Positions 51,852-61,166 of a stretch of DNA of 64,000 nucleotides are shown piece by piece; the stretch's first letter is position 1, and every line of letters starts with the position of its first letter. This stretch comes from JARFQH01 sp041299015 (GTDB lineage: Bacteria; Desulfobacterota; Desulfobacteria; Desulfobacterales; SG8-13). The notes beneath the pieces are model-generated. The model was not told the origin of the DNA and searched no databases. It saw only the letters and a list, made by a program, of their open reading frames with translations. Position numbers and translations under genes: made by a program. The stretch is from assembly GCA_041299015.1 (NCBI GenBank), contig JBFYWB010000003.1:1-64000 (forward strand). Direction: 5' to 3'.

Positions 51852-52505
51852 ATGCCCTCTCAAATTATTGGAATTTCAGGCAGCCCCATCAGAAACAGCA
51901 ACACCGACCGCCTCATTCAGGCCGTTCTCGAAGCCAGCGGCCTGTCCTCCGAGTTTGTAAAGCTGAGCAAAATTAATGTACGCCCCTGTATCGCCTGCCT
52001 CGGATGCAAAGAGGACAACATCTGCAAAGTAAAAGATGACTTTCCCGAGCTTGCCGAAAAGGTTCGCAGGGCCGGTGCTGTCGTCGTGGGAGGATACGCG
52101 CCCTATGGGTCTATCGACGGTTTTACCAAGGCCTTTCTTGAGCGCTTGTTTTCGTTGAGGCACCAAAACGGGCTCAATAGAGGCAAGCTGGCGGTCGTGG
52201 TGACGACCGGCATCGGGCGTGGTGCGCCCGGTCTCGAAGAAGCGGGCAACCAAGTTGCCCATGCCTTAAACCTCGAAGGGATGCAGGTCTTGGGCCGATT
52301 GAAGGCCACCGGCAATCCGGAGTGCATGGTCTGCGGATTCGGCGAGACATGTCCGATGAGTGCCTTGCCGTGGATATTCGGTGACGACACCAGGGTCACC
52401 CCCGAAAAGTTCTGCAATGTCGAGGACCAGACGGAAACCTGGGAGCGGGCCAAAACCCTGGGACAGGAAATCGCCGCTCGAATTCGAAAACAACTCGCCA
52501 TGTGA
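51852..52505 (+). CDS. Iron-sulfur flavoprotein, flavodoxin/NADPH-dependent FMN reductase family
   Basis: 217 residues. FMN phosphate loop GISGSPIRNSNTDRLI at the start. A compact Cys motif follows (CIACLGCKEDNICKVKDD, a C-x2-C-x2-C-x5-C pattern of Isf-type proteins) and a second cluster (CMVCGFGETCPMS). These suggest an [4Fe-4S] cluster beside FMN. A likely role is electron transfer in oxygen or redox defence; the partner is unknown. AAAGGAG lies 8 nt before the ATG. It is convergent with the ABC transporter genes. Confidence 0.85.
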   Translation: MPSQIIGISGSPIRNSNTDRLIQAVLEASGLSSEFVKLSKINVRPCIACLGCKEDNICKVKDDFPELAEKVRRAGAVVVGGYAPYGSIDGFTKAFLERLFSLRHQNGLNRGKLAVVVTTGIGRGAPGLEEAGNQVAHALNLEGMQVLGRLKATGNPECMVCGFGETCPMSALPWIFGDDTRVTPEKFCNVEDQTETWERAKTLGQEIAARIRKQLAM

Positions 52506-52570
52506 AGCCGCCAAGCTGAAAATTGAATACCGGCAATGGCTTGGGCAGAGGCATGCGAAAAAAACGGCGC

Positions 52571-53308
52571 TCAGGCGATCCATTTGCGCTGGATGTTCCG
52601 GAGGCTGGCTACGAACAAACCGACGCAAAAGACGCTGAGGACCGCCAGGGCGAGGGCAAATGGCATGGTGTGCCCGCCGTGCACGGCCCCATGGAGCGCG
52701 TCGGCTCCGTAAGTCAGGGGTAGCGCATAAGCGAAAGGCTTAAGAAAAACGGGCAGCTTCTGGATGGGGAAAAAGAGTCCGCACAGGAAAAGCATGGGAA
52801 AGCGGAAAAAATTCGAGAACGTTTGGGCCTCGAAAACCTCGCTGACCGCCACGGCGATAAAAAGCCCCAGAAAGGTCGAGGACACTGCGATCAAAAAAAC
52901 AGCCGGAACGAAGGCGCTCCAAGCCACCCGCGAAAGGTCGGTTAGGAAGGCGGCCATGACGACCGGCACAAATCCGTTGACCATGCCGAACAGGATGGCC
53001 CCACCGGTCTTGGCCAGCATGAGGACCGCGAACGGGATCGGGGCGAGCAGGAGGCGCTCGAAGGAACGGTTTTTCTTCTCGAAGGTCACCGTCACCGCCA
53101 GCATGGACGTGGTGCCGAACAGGATCGAAACGGCTGTCAGGCCCGGCAGCAGAGTCGGTATGCTGCCCAGGCCGCTTCCGGACTTGATGAAGAACATACC
53201 CGTCCAGGCCAAGGGAAAGATGAGCCCCCAACTGATGTTGGGCGGTTTCAGGTAATAGGTCCGCATGTCCTTGACCAGGATGTTCCAAAAGGCGATCCAG
53301 AGCTTCAT
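52571..53308 (-). CDS. ABC-2 type transporter permease
   Basis: 245 residues with about six membrane helices (LLPGLTAVSILFGTTSMLAV, AILFGMVNGFVPVVMAAFLT, LIAVSSTFLGLFIAVAVSEV, MLFLCGLFFPIQKL). The pattern fits the NodJ/DrrB-like ABC-2 family. Its ATG overlaps the ATP-binding gene's stop by four bases (ATGA), so translation is coupled. Substrate unknown. Confidence 0.88.
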   Translation of the reverse strand: MKLWIAFWNILVKDMRTYYLKPPNISWGLIFPLAWTGMFFIKSGSGLGSIPTLLPGLTAVSILFGTTSMLAVTVTFEKKNRSFERLLLAPIPFAVLMLAKTGGAILFGMVNGFVPVVMAAFLTDLSRVAWSAFVPAVFLIAVSSTFLGLFIAVAVSEVFEAQTFSNFFRFPMLFLCGLFFPIQKLPVFLKPFAYALPLTYGADALHGAVHGGHTMPFALALAVLSVFCVGLFVASLRNIQRKWIA

Positions 53309-54279
53309 CGGCCGCCTCCCTTTTTCTCTTTCTCTTTGCGCATGGCGTTTGCCTCGATCCCGGTCATCCGCACGAAGACGTCCTCGAGAGAAGGCCGAAT
53401 CCTGCGGGCCTCTAAGACCTCCGTTCCCCTTTCCTCCAGGAAACGAACCAACTCACCCACGCGGACGGCCGCTTGGCCCTCGATGCGGATGAGGCCTTGT
53501 CCCGGAAATGAGAATTCGAAACCGGGAAAGGACTCGCCAAGTGTCATCCGGAGGTCGTCGGGTGGGGTTGCGCAGGCGATCTGGACCACGTGGCGCGCCT
53601 GGATCGGCTGGATCAGATGCTCGACCGTATCGCCGCCGACGATGCGACCGGACACGATGAACGCGATCCGTTCGCAAAGCCGCTCGGCTTCCTCGATGTA
53701 GTGGGTGGTCAGGAAGATGGTGGTTCCGGCTTTGTGCAGATCGGCGATGAGCTGCCGCAGTTGACGGGCGCTGGCTACGTCGATGCCGGTGGTGGGTTCG
53801 TCCAGGAACAGGATTTGGGGCCGATGGATGATTCCGGCGGCGATGGTGAGCTTGCGCTTCATGCCCTTGGAATAGCCGCCGAACTTGCGCCGCGCCGCCT
53901 GGGTCAAGCCGAAAGCGTCCAGGAACTCCCGCGCCCGGGCTTGCCGGTCGGCCTTGCCGATACCGTAGAGCGCGGCGCAGAAGCACAGGTTGTCGAAGCC
54001 GGTGAGCTCCGGATACAGATTGCTTTCGTCCGGGACCACGCCGACGAGGTGTTGGGCCGCCCGGGGATTCTCCGTACAGTCGATCCCGCCGATGCGGATC
54101 GTTCCCGCATCCGGGCGCGCCAGACCGGTGAGCATGTTGATGGTGGTGGTTTTGCCCGCACCATTGGGGCCGAGAAAGCCGAACAGCTCGCCGCGGTCGA
54201 TGCTGAAGGAGATTCCGGTGACCGCCGCGCCCGTTTCGAAGCGTTTGGTCAGGTTTTGAACGAATACGGCCTGGGTCAT
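53305..54279 (-). CDS. ABC transporter ATP-binding protein
   Basis: 324 residues. Walker A GPNGAGKTT, signature SKGMKRKLTIAAG, Walker B ILFLDEPTTGID, and a His switch (TTHYIEEAERL). The C-terminal 90 residues resemble the DrrA-type extension. It forms an exporter with the downstream permease. The substrate, perhaps a drug or glycan, is not shown by sequence. Confidence 0.93.
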   Translation of the reverse strand: MTQAVFVQNLTKRFETGAAVTGISFSIDRGELFGFLGPNGAGKTTTINMLTGLARPDAGTIRIGGIDCTENPRAAQHLVGVVPDESNLYPELTGFDNLCFCAALYGIGKADRQARAREFLDAFGLTQAARRKFGGYSKGMKRKLTIAAGIIHRPQILFLDEPTTGIDVASARQLRQLIADLHKAGTTIFLTTHYIEEAERLCERIAFIVSGRIVGGDTVEHLIQPIQARHVVQIACATPPDDLRMTLGESFPGFEFSFPGQGLIRIEGQAAVRVGELVRFLEERGTEVLEARRIRPSLEDVFVRMTGIEANAMRKEKEKKGGGR

Positions 54280-54475
54280 TTTACGGTCTCTGGATGGCTT
54301 TTCCCGGCGGCCAAACGGACAGCTGCTTTTTTTCAGTGAGAAAGAGGGGTGCTAACCGGCCCTGTGATAAAACCGGCCGTCAGACCGGTCGCCAAGGGGA
54401 TGGCGAGGATCAGCCTGGCGTGAACCGATTCCAATCCCCCTGAAAATAGAAGAAAATTGACGGTTCCGGGTTGCT

Positions 54476-55861
54476 TCAAGGTCGACTCGACTCGGACAGC
54501 AACGGTTTGAGCATGTAGATCAGGTCGCTTTCGCGGGTCGGGTAGGGGCTCATGATGCTCTGCTCGTGGAGTTGATCGACCGTGATCCCGTTGAGCATGG
54601 CCAGGCGGACGGCGTTGACCATGCCGGCGGCGCTGTCGGAGAGAAAATGAGCGCCCAGAAACCGGCCGTTTTCGGCCACCAGGATTTTATAAGCGGCGTG
54701 GTCCAAGCCCACCCGGCGGTAAGTCGGCCAGCGCAAATTCTTTGCGAAGCTCCTGCGATAGGGGGTGTTTTCTTCCTGAAGCGCCGACTCGGTTTTACCG
54801 ACCATGGCAAGCTGGGGATAGGTGAAAAGAACCGCCGGGACGGTCCTGTAGTCGACGGCCGCAGGCATGCCCTTTCCCGATTCCGCCAGTACATTGCGGG
54901 CTGCCGTGTGGCCTTCGAAATCCGCCACGCGGGCCAGCTGAATCGTGGCCGCGCAATCCCCGATGGCGAACACCTTCGGGTTGGAAGTGCGCATGCGGTC
55001 ATCCACAACAATGCCATTGTCCTTGCGCTCGACATCCGCGGCTTCCAGGTCGAGGTCCGCGATGTCCGGGATCCGGCCGGCCCCGTGCACGACCTGGTCA
55101 GCCTGAAATACCGTTCCGAAGGCGGTGTGGACGAAAAACCCGTCGCCCGTTTTTTCGATGGATGTGATCTGGACACGGGAGTGGATCTCGACACCGGCCT
55201 GCCGGGAGGCCTCAACCAGCAGCGCGACCATCTCTGCGTCGAACGGCCCCAGGGGCCGTTCGACGGCCTCCAGGATGACGGCCCGGCAGGTTTCGGGCCC
55301 GAGGCGCACGGAGAAATGCGCGAACTCGAAGGCGATGAATCCGCCGCCGACAAACACAGTCCGCTCCGGCAGTAATTGCTGCTCGAGCCAAGCGTCGCTG
55401 GTCATCAGGTGTTCGGCACCGGGGAAGGGCAAGGGCATGGGACGGGCACCGGCGGCGATGATGTAATACTTACCCGTGACGCTTCTACTGTCGACGGCCA
55501 GTGTGTCGTGATCCCGGAAGCGGGCGGTGCCTTCGAGGTACTCGATGCCGGCCTCTCGAAACCCTTTCACGCTGCGGTCGGGAACCGCCGAGGTAAAGTC
55601 GTTTTTCTCCTTTAATAACTGGGGCCAAGAGCCTCGCGGCGCCTCGACGATCCCTTTTCCGGACAGGTGCCGGCATTTGGCGACGGCTTCGGCCGCTTCG
55701 TAGAACCACTTTTTGGGCTGACAACCGCTCAGGGCGCAGACCCCCCCGGGCCGCGCGCTTTTTTCCACCACGGCCACCCTCATCCCGGCCGCTTTGAGAT
55801 CATAAGCCGCCGTTTGGCCTGCGGTACCGGATCCAACGATCACGACATCGTAGTCGTTCAT
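54476..55861 (-). CDS. FAD-dependent pyridine nucleotide-disulfide oxidoreductase
   Basis: 461 residues from the ATG at 55861 (GAGG about 8 nt upstream); a longer frame to 55990 has no family support. FAD-binding GSGTAGQTAAYDL, redox-active disulfide GGVCALSGCQPKK (Cys-x4-Cys), NAD-binding region and C-terminal dimerisation domain. The second Cys is followed by QPKKWF, as in glutathione-reductase-like proteins rather than mercuric reductase. The substrate is unknown. Neighbours do not narrow it. Confidence 0.88.
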   Translation of the reverse strand: MNDYDVVIVGSGTAGQTAAYDLKAAGMRVAVVEKSARPGGVCALSGCQPKKWFYEAAEAVAKCRHLSGKGIVEAPRGSWPQLLKEKNDFTSAVPDRSVKGFREAGIEYLEGTARFRDHDTLAVDSRSVTGKYYIIAAGARPMPLPFPGAEHLMTSDAWLEQQLLPERTVFVGGGFIAFEFAHFSVRLGPETCRAVILEAVERPLGPFDAEMVALLVEASRQAGVEIHSRVQITSIEKTGDGFFVHTAFGTVFQADQVVHGAGRIPDIADLDLEAADVERKDNGIVVDDRMRTSNPKVFAIGDCAATIQLARVADFEGHTAARNVLAESGKGMPAAVDYRTVPAVLFTYPQLAMVGKTESALQEENTPYRRSFAKNLRWPTYRRVGLDHAAYKILVAENGRFLGAHFLSDSAAGMVNAVRLAMLNGITVDQLHEQSIMSPYPTRESDLIYMLKPLLSESSRP

Positions 55862-56359
55862 GATTCCATCCTCTGTTGGCGGTTTGGAGGCGGGCGCTGC
55901 GGTATAGGCGGTCCGGGCGTCGGCCGGCCCGACCAGGCGCAGAGGCCCGATTGGCTCTGACCATGGCCGCCAGCCTACCGGCCTTGCCAAGGGATGTCAA
56001 ATGCTTAATGCAAGCCCGCCGGAGCCTTGGGGGCCGGATTCCGGACCGGTATCAGCCTGCGGCATGCAGATATCGGCCGATTTCAAAAAATCGGCAAAAC
56101 TTTGCGCGAGTTGACGGCGGCTGACGATTGCCTTGCTCTCGAAGAAATTTGGTCTTTTCCAAGCGGCCCGCTATCACCCGCTTCTGAGAGGGGAAAAGAT
56201 TTCCAGTCGGAATAAGTTTTGTCTGATTTCACAAAAAAGTGTAAATAGGGCCAAAGTCCTTTTTGGCGGCGTTGGATTCGCCGCGGTGACGATTCCTCTT
56301 TTACGGCACATTGATTTTTGGATATGCCAAAAAAGCAAACGTGAAAGGAGGATTTTCTT
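55862..56359. other. 498-bp gap with a small hairpin, no gene seen
   Basis: Divergent gap between the oxidoreductase and the baeRF gene. GCCGATTT (56076-56083) pairs with AAATCGGC (56088-56095), loop CAAA. AAAGGAGG directly before the baeRF start is a good ribosome site. I saw no convincing promoter, repeat or coding sequence; open frames on the minus strand lack family features. Confidence 0.4.
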
Positions 56360-57511
56360 ATGGACAGCATCACCCTGGAGAAATTGAAAAAAACCTTTCT
56401 GAAAAAACATGTCGACTGGTGCGTCTCGCTGTTTATGACGACGCATCGGGCAGGACGGGAGACGGAGCAGGACCCGATCCGTTTCAAGAATCTGCTGCGC
56501 GAGGTCGAGGAGCGGCTCATGGCCAAGGGCTTGCGCTCCCCGGAGGTGCGCGAGATGCTCAAAGAACCTTACCTGCTGTTGCATGACAGGGTTTTCTGGC
56601 AGCGCCAAAGCGATGGCCTGGCGATGTTTTTTTCAACCGACGCGCTGCATTATTTGCGCTTACCGCTCGCCTTTGAAGAAAAGGTGGTTATTTCAAAGCG
56701 TTTTCATATCAAACCCCTGCTTCCGATTCTAACCAGTGACGGGCTTTTCTACATTCTGGCGCTCAGTCAGAACCAGGTGCGGCTAATGGAAGGCACGCGG
56801 CACACGGTGGATGAAGTCAGCCTGGAAGGGATCGCGCAAAGCCTCGCCGAGGCGTTTCGGGATACGTCTTCAGAAAAGCAGTTGCAATTTCACACCGGCA
56901 CGCCATCGGGGACGGGAAAGCGCGCGGCGGTGTTTTATGGACATGACGTCAGCAGCGAGACCAAAGACAGGATCCTGCGCTGGTTTCGCTTGATCGACCG
57001 GAAGTTGCACGATTTGCTATCCGGCGGGCAGTCACCACTGGTGCTGGCCGGGGTCGATAACCTTTTCCCCGTTTACAAGGAGGCTAATTCCTATTCGCAT
57101 TTGTTGGACGAGGGCGTTCCGGGGAACCCCGAGGGGCTGAAACCCGAAGAATTACACGGCCAGGCATGGGCACTCGTCGAGCCCCTGTTCAGACAATCAC
57201 GCGAGGCGGCGGCGGCGCGGTATCGTCAGCTGGCGGGAACCGGACAGACGACAACCGATGTGAAAGAGGCGGTTTCGGCGGCTCATCACGGTCGGGTGGA
57301 TGTGCTGTTTGTTGCCGTCGACGCGCAGGTATGGGGTCATTTTGAGCCGGAAAAGGGCAGTGTTACGGTAGGCGAATCGCTTGAGCCCGATTCGGAAGAC
57401 CTCATCGACCTGGCGGCGATCCAGTCCCTGATCAAAGGCGGAACGGTTTACGCCGTCGCGCCGGAAGAAGTTCCCGATCAGGCGCCTCTGGCCGCTGTGT
57501 TCCGTTATTGA
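56360..57511 (+). CDS. baeRF-type protein (bacterial archaeo-eukaryotic release factor-like)
   Basis: 383 residues. The order fits baeRF families 3/7: DPIRFKNLLREVEERLM, LLLHDRVFWQRQSDGLAMFF, then RFHIKPLLPILTSDGLFYIL with ALSQNQVRLMEGTRHTVDEV, and a C-terminal eRF1 domain 3-like part (LAGVDNLFPVYKEANSY, then VAAVDAQVWGHFEPEKG-type). These proteins resemble eRF1 domains but lack GGQ, so they may act on stalled or hibernating ribosomes. I cannot decide between families 3 and 7. It is followed by a P-type ATPase remnant and a CBS protein. Confidence 0.7.
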   Translation: MDSITLEKLKKTFLKKHVDWCVSLFMTTHRAGRETEQDPIRFKNLLREVEERLMAKGLRSPEVREMLKEPYLLLHDRVFWQRQSDGLAMFFSTDALHYLRLPLAFEEKVVISKRFHIKPLLPILTSDGLFYILALSQNQVRLMEGTRHTVDEVSLEGIAQSLAEAFRDTSSEKQLQFHTGTPSGTGKRAAVFYGHDVSSETKDRILRWFRLIDRKLHDLLSGGQSPLVLAGVDNLFPVYKEANSYSHLLDEGVPGNPEGLKPEELHGQAWALVEPLFRQSREAAAARYRQLAGTGQTTTDVKEAVSAAHHGRVDVLFVAVDAQVWGHFEPEKGSVTVGESLEPDSEDLIDLAAIQSLIKGGTVYAVAPEEVPDQAPLAAVFRY

Positions 57512-57560
57512 ATAGGCGCGGGTAGGATTGTAGCACCCTTTTTTGGACGCGTCGCCGCCG

Positions 57561-57769
57561 GGAGAGTTCGTAGCGGTTACCGGCGACGGAGTCAATGATG
57601 CCCCCGCGCTCAGAAGGGCCAATATCGGCGCGGCGGAGGTATTGATGTTTCTGGCGGCGATTCTGACCGGTTTACCCGGTCGCTCATCGCCCTGTCTCTG
57701 GCCTTGACCGTTTTGGCGGTGATGGAGATATTCAAATGGATTGATAGGCAGCGGCATGTTGTGATTTAA
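57561..57769 (+). pseudogene. Remnant of a P-type cation-transporting ATPase
   Basis: One frame reads GEFVAVTGDGVNDAPALRRA then NIGAA, the P-domain hinge signature of P-type ATPases. It runs on to LMFLAAILTGLP and then breaks. A second frame continues IALSLALTVLAVMEIFKWID then RQRHVVI and a stop, matching the family's last membrane helix. The N-terminal two thirds, most membrane segments between the two parts and the reading frame are lost. It is thus a decayed fragment between the baeRF and CBS genes. Confidence 0.8.
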
Positions 57770-57799
57770 CCAAATTCTTTCAACTGGAGGGATGCCCAC

Positions 57800-58351
57800 A
57801 TGGAAAAAATGAAAATGCGCGATCTTATGGTTCCGGTAGAAAAATTTCCAAAAATTTCCGACCGCGCCTCTTTTTACGAAGCGCTTTCGGCATTGGAGAG
57901 AGCCCAGGAAACGTTTTTAGCCGGGAAATCCGAGCAAAGAATCCTCCTTGTCGAAAACGAGGAAGGGAAGGTCATCGGAAAACTGTCTCCCATCGACCTG
58001 CTGCGCGGGCTGGAAAGAAACTATGGCAGAGTGAATTTCGAGAAGACCCTCAAGCACTTAGGATACGATTACGTCTGGAGTTCGATGCAAAAAGACTACC
58101 AGTTGTGGGAAAATCCATTCAAGGACCTGTGTCGCAAGGCGAGCGATGTTCATATAAAAGACTTCATCAAACCCCCATCCGAAGGACAAATGGTCTCGTT
58201 GGATGACAGCCTGGTCAAATGCTTTCACATGTTCGTCATGAACCGTCATGACGCGCTTTTTGTGCTGAAGGGTGATCAAATCGTGGGGTTGCTGAGGTTT
58301 ACAGACGTATACAAAAAAACCTCCCAGGTCATGAAAGAATGCGGCCTCTAA
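57800..58351 (+). CDS. CBS-domain protein
   Basis: 183 residues. A first CBS motif spans about 5-75 (MRDLMVPVEKFPKI, then ILLVENEEGKVIGKLSPIDL) and a second about 130-180 (IKDFIKPPSEGQMVSLDD, then DALFVLKGDQIVGLLRFTDV). The middle is helical. CBS pairs bind adenine nucleotides and regulate partners. It lies just before an antiporter gene (58 bp), so it may sense energy or ionic state for it; this is inference. GGAGG precedes the start. Confidence 0.85.
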   Translation: MEKMKMRDLMVPVEKFPKISDRASFYEALSALERAQETFLAGKSEQRILLVENEEGKVIGKLSPIDLLRGLERNYGRVNFEKTLKHLGYDYVWSSMQKDYQLWENPFKDLCRKASDVHIKDFIKPPSEGQMVSLDDSLVKCFHMFVMNRHDALFVLKGDQIVGLLRFTDVYKKTSQVMKECGL

Positions 58352-58409
58352 AGCAATGCGGCCGTAAACGCGACCAATAGTTCTCAAAGGAGAAGGGCAG
58401 GACTCCCCC

Positions 58410-59615
58410 ATGGAGCATATCTTTACCGTTGCCGCCTTTTGGCTCGGCTTGGCCGTGATCTCCGCCATTGTCGCCTACCACTTGCGGGTGTCCATCGCCC
58501 TGGTTGAGATCTGTGTCGGCGTGCTGGTCGCCGCCGTCGCGGGATTCCTGGGCAAGGAGGCTGCCCTGGGTTCGAATCTGGAATGGCTGCGGTTTCTAGC
58601 GGCCGCGGGAGCCGTCCTGCTCACTTTTCTGGCCGGGGCCGAACTCGAGCCCGAAGTGCTTCGAAAGAAACTGAAAGAGGTGACGGTCGTCGGCTTGGTG
58701 GGGTTCTTCGCCCCATTCGTGGGGTGCGCGGCGATCGCCCGCTACCTGCTAGACTGGAATTTGCAGGCCAGTCTGCTCTGCGGCGTCGCGCTTTCCACCA
58801 CATCGATGGCGGTCGTTTATGCGGTCATGCTGGAAACCGGCTTCAACCGGACCGATTTCGGCAAAGGCATTCTGGGCGCCTGCTTCATCAACGATCTTGG
58901 CACGGTCATCGCCCTTGGGTTGCTCTTCGCTCCCTTCACTTACAAGACCGTCGTCTTTATCGCGGTCACCACGTTTGTGCTGGTGATCCTGCCGGCTACC
59001 AGCCGCTGGTTGACCCGCATGTATGCCCACCGAACCGCCGCGATCCGCACCAAATGGTTGATTTTAGTCCTTTTCGGCCTGGGGGCGTTGGCACTTTGGT
59101 CCGGGAGCGAGGCAGTGCTCCCCGCCTATATCGTGGGCATGGTGCTGGCGGAATTCTCGAACGGAGACACTTTCTGGATTCGTCGCCTCCGGACTTTGAC
59201 GATCGGGCTTCTCACCCCGTTCTATTTTCTCCGCGCCGGAACATTCGTCTCTTTACCGGCGCTTGCTTCCGCGCCGGTCGTTTTTCTACTGCTGCTGGGG
59301 GGTAAGGTGGGATCGAAAATCTTCGGGCTTTACCCCTTCATCGCCCATTTTCGCCGCAATCGCGACGAGCGCTGGTACTACACCTTGCTGATGTCCACCG
59401 GCTTGACGTTCGGAACGATCTCGGCCCTGTACGGGCTCTCGCACAATATCGTGACTCAGGAGCAGTATTCCTTTCTGGTCGCGGTGGTCATTGCGAGTGC
59501 CGTTATCCCCACGCTGATCGCGGGGCTTGCTTTTCTGCCGCGCCACCTTCTGCCGAAACCGGAACAACCGGTCGGTGCACGCTCCGGGGAGAGCGGACTG
59601 AGCGATGAAGGCTAA
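58410..59615 (+). CDS. CPA2-family cation:proton antiporter (KefB/NapA-like)
   Basis: 401 residues with about 11-12 membrane segments. The family pattern is visible: LRVSIALVEICVGVLVAAV, FLAGAELEPEVLRKKLKEV, CFINDLGTVIALGLL (the ND motif of electrogenic-type antiporters) and FYFLRAGTFVSLPAL. The C-terminal NAD-binding (TrkA-N) domain of Kef proteins is absent. It probably exchanges Na+ or K+ for H+. Ribosome site AAAGGAGAAGG. It follows the CBS gene on the same strand. Confidence 0.9.
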   Translation: MEHIFTVAAFWLGLAVISAIVAYHLRVSIALVEICVGVLVAAVAGFLGKEAALGSNLEWLRFLAAAGAVLLTFLAGAELEPEVLRKKLKEVTVVGLVGFFAPFVGCAAIARYLLDWNLQASLLCGVALSTTSMAVVYAVMLETGFNRTDFGKGILGACFINDLGTVIALGLLFAPFTYKTVVFIAVTTFVLVILPATSRWLTRMYAHRTAAIRTKWLILVLFGLGALALWSGSEAVLPAYIVGMVLAEFSNGDTFWIRRLRTLTIGLLTPFYFLRAGTFVSLPALASAPVVFLLLLGGKVGSKIFGLYPFIAHFRRNRDERWYYTLLMSTGLTFGTISALYGLSHNIVTQEQYSFLVAVVIASAVIPTLIAGLAFLPRHLLPKPEQPVGARSGESGLSDEG

Positions 59616-59658
59616 CGGCATGAGACACATTTGGCATCGCCGGGGCATTGCGCCGGAT

Positions 59659-59689
59659 CAAAAAAATAAAGCCAGGGCCTATTTTTTTT
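59659..59689. terminator. Bidirectional terminator between the antiporter and gdhA
   Basis: A hairpin with an A-rich left arm (AAAAAAATAAAGCC) and T-rich right arm (GGCCTATTTTTTTT), one mismatch. It lies between convergent genes and can end transcripts from both sides. Confidence 0.65.
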
Positions 59690-59745
59690 CATAAACCCTC
59701 GTGGACAACATGTCGTCTTTGCCGTCAACCGTCATCGACCGACAA

Positions 59746-61098
59746 TCAGGTATTGCCTTGGTCGATCATGGCGTTGGCCACTTTGATAAAACCGGCAATG
59801 TTGGCGCCAACGAAATAATTTCCTTTGTTTCCGGATTCTTCAGCGGCTTGCAGGCATGTCTCATGGATACCGATCATTATGGTCCGCAATCTTTGGTCCA
59901 CTTCTTCCCTCGTCCATCTTAATTTTGAGCTGTTTTGGACCATTTCAAGTCCGGAGCAAGCGACTCCGGCAGCATTTGACGCTTTGCCCGGAGAATACAG
60001 AATCGCACTGTCGAGGAGCATGTCCATTGCGGCCGGGGTCGCCGGCATATTGGCGCCCTCGGTGACGCACCGACATCCGTTCTTCAGCAGACTTGCGGCA
60101 TCTTTTTCGTCCAGTTCATTTTCACACGCACATGGAAAGGCGATATCGCATTCGACCCCCCACGGTCTCTTTCCGGGGTGGAAATCGACCTTGAATTCCT
60201 GCGCAAAATCCTCAACTCTGTCACGCGTGCTAAGACGCATCTTCAGCATGTAATCGATCTTCTCTCCATTAATGCCGTCCTTGTCGTATACAAAGCCATC
60301 CGGGCCCGACAGGGTGACGACCTTTGCCCCCATCTCGGTAACCTTTGTGACGACGCCCCAGGCCACATTGCCAAAACCTGAGACAGCGATGATTTTACCC
60401 TCAAGGCTGTCGCTTCTGGTTTTGAGCATTTCTTCCGCAAAATAAGTTGCACCGAAACCCGTCGCCTCAGGCCGCAAATAGGACCCGCCCCAATCGATGC
60501 CTTTTCCCGTTAAAACGCCTTCCCAGGCGTTTTTCAACCTTTTGTACTGGCCGAACAGAAATCCGATTTCTCGAGACCCCACGCCGATATCACCGGCCGG
60601 AACATCCGTGTTCGGCCCAATGTGATGATAAAGGCTGGTCATGAAACTCTGGCAAAAATTTTCGATCTCATTGTCGGACCGCCCCCGGGGATTAAAATCG
60701 CTGCCGCCCTTGCCGCCGCCCAGAGGCAAACCCGTCAAAGCGTTTTTCAAGGTCTGTTCGAATCCCAGGAACTTAAAAATCCCGAGATTCACCGATGGGT
60801 GAAACCGCAGTCCCCCTTTATAGGGCCCGAGCGCGCTGTTGAACCCAATCCGGAAGCCCGTGTTGACGTTAATGCTTCCATTGGCGTCTCTCCAGGGGAC
60901 CCTGAACATGATGATGCGTTCCGGCTCGATAATTCTTTCCAAGATCCTTTCGTGCCGGTAGAGCGAATTTTTTTCGACTGCCAGGCCAATGGAAAGAAAT
61001 ACCTCATGGACCGCTTGTATAAATTCTTTTTCCCATGGGCTCTTATTTTTTAAATTTTGCAGTATTTCGGCGCAATACGAATTTAAGACTTTCATCAC
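59746..61098 (-). CDS. gdhA: Glutamate dehydrogenase (NADP-type)
   Basis: 450-residue enzyme interconverting 2-oxoglutarate plus ammonia and glutamate. Catalytic-site stretch LPLGGGKGGSDFNP, then IGPNTDVPAGDIGVG and the cofactor loop VSGFGNVAWGVV. The length and the KGGSDFNP type fit hexameric, NADP-preferring enzymes for ammonia assimilation. It is 68 bp downstream of the PPDK_N-type gene on the same strand. Confidence 0.96.
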   Translation of the reverse strand: MMKVLNSYCAEILQNLKNKSPWEKEFIQAVHEVFLSIGLAVEKNSLYRHERILERIIEPERIIMFRVPWRDANGSINVNTGFRIGFNSALGPYKGGLRFHPSVNLGIFKFLGFEQTLKNALTGLPLGGGKGGSDFNPRGRSDNEIENFCQSFMTSLYHHIGPNTDVPAGDIGVGSREIGFLFGQYKRLKNAWEGVLTGKGIDWGGSYLRPEATGFGATYFAEEMLKTRSDSLEGKIIAVSGFGNVAWGVVTKVTEMGAKVVTLSGPDGFVYDKDGINGEKIDYMLKMRLSTRDRVEDFAQEFKVDFHPGKRPWGVECDIAFPCACENELDEKDAASLLKNGCRCVTEGANMPATPAAMDMLLDSAILYSPGKASNAAGVACSGLEMVQNSSKLRWTREEVDQRLRTIMIGIHETCLQAAEESGNKGNYFVGANIAGFIKVANAMIDQGNT

Positions 61099-61166
61099 GT
61101 TTCATCCTTTTTTCGAATGCTGTATCCGGGGCTGATATCCGAACAACAGCGAAGTGGACGCGCCGG

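Noticed and set aside
55862..56359. A possible small gene in the gap before the baeRF gene
   Set aside because: The only long frames run on the minus strand, overlap the baeRF start and have no recognisable sequence.
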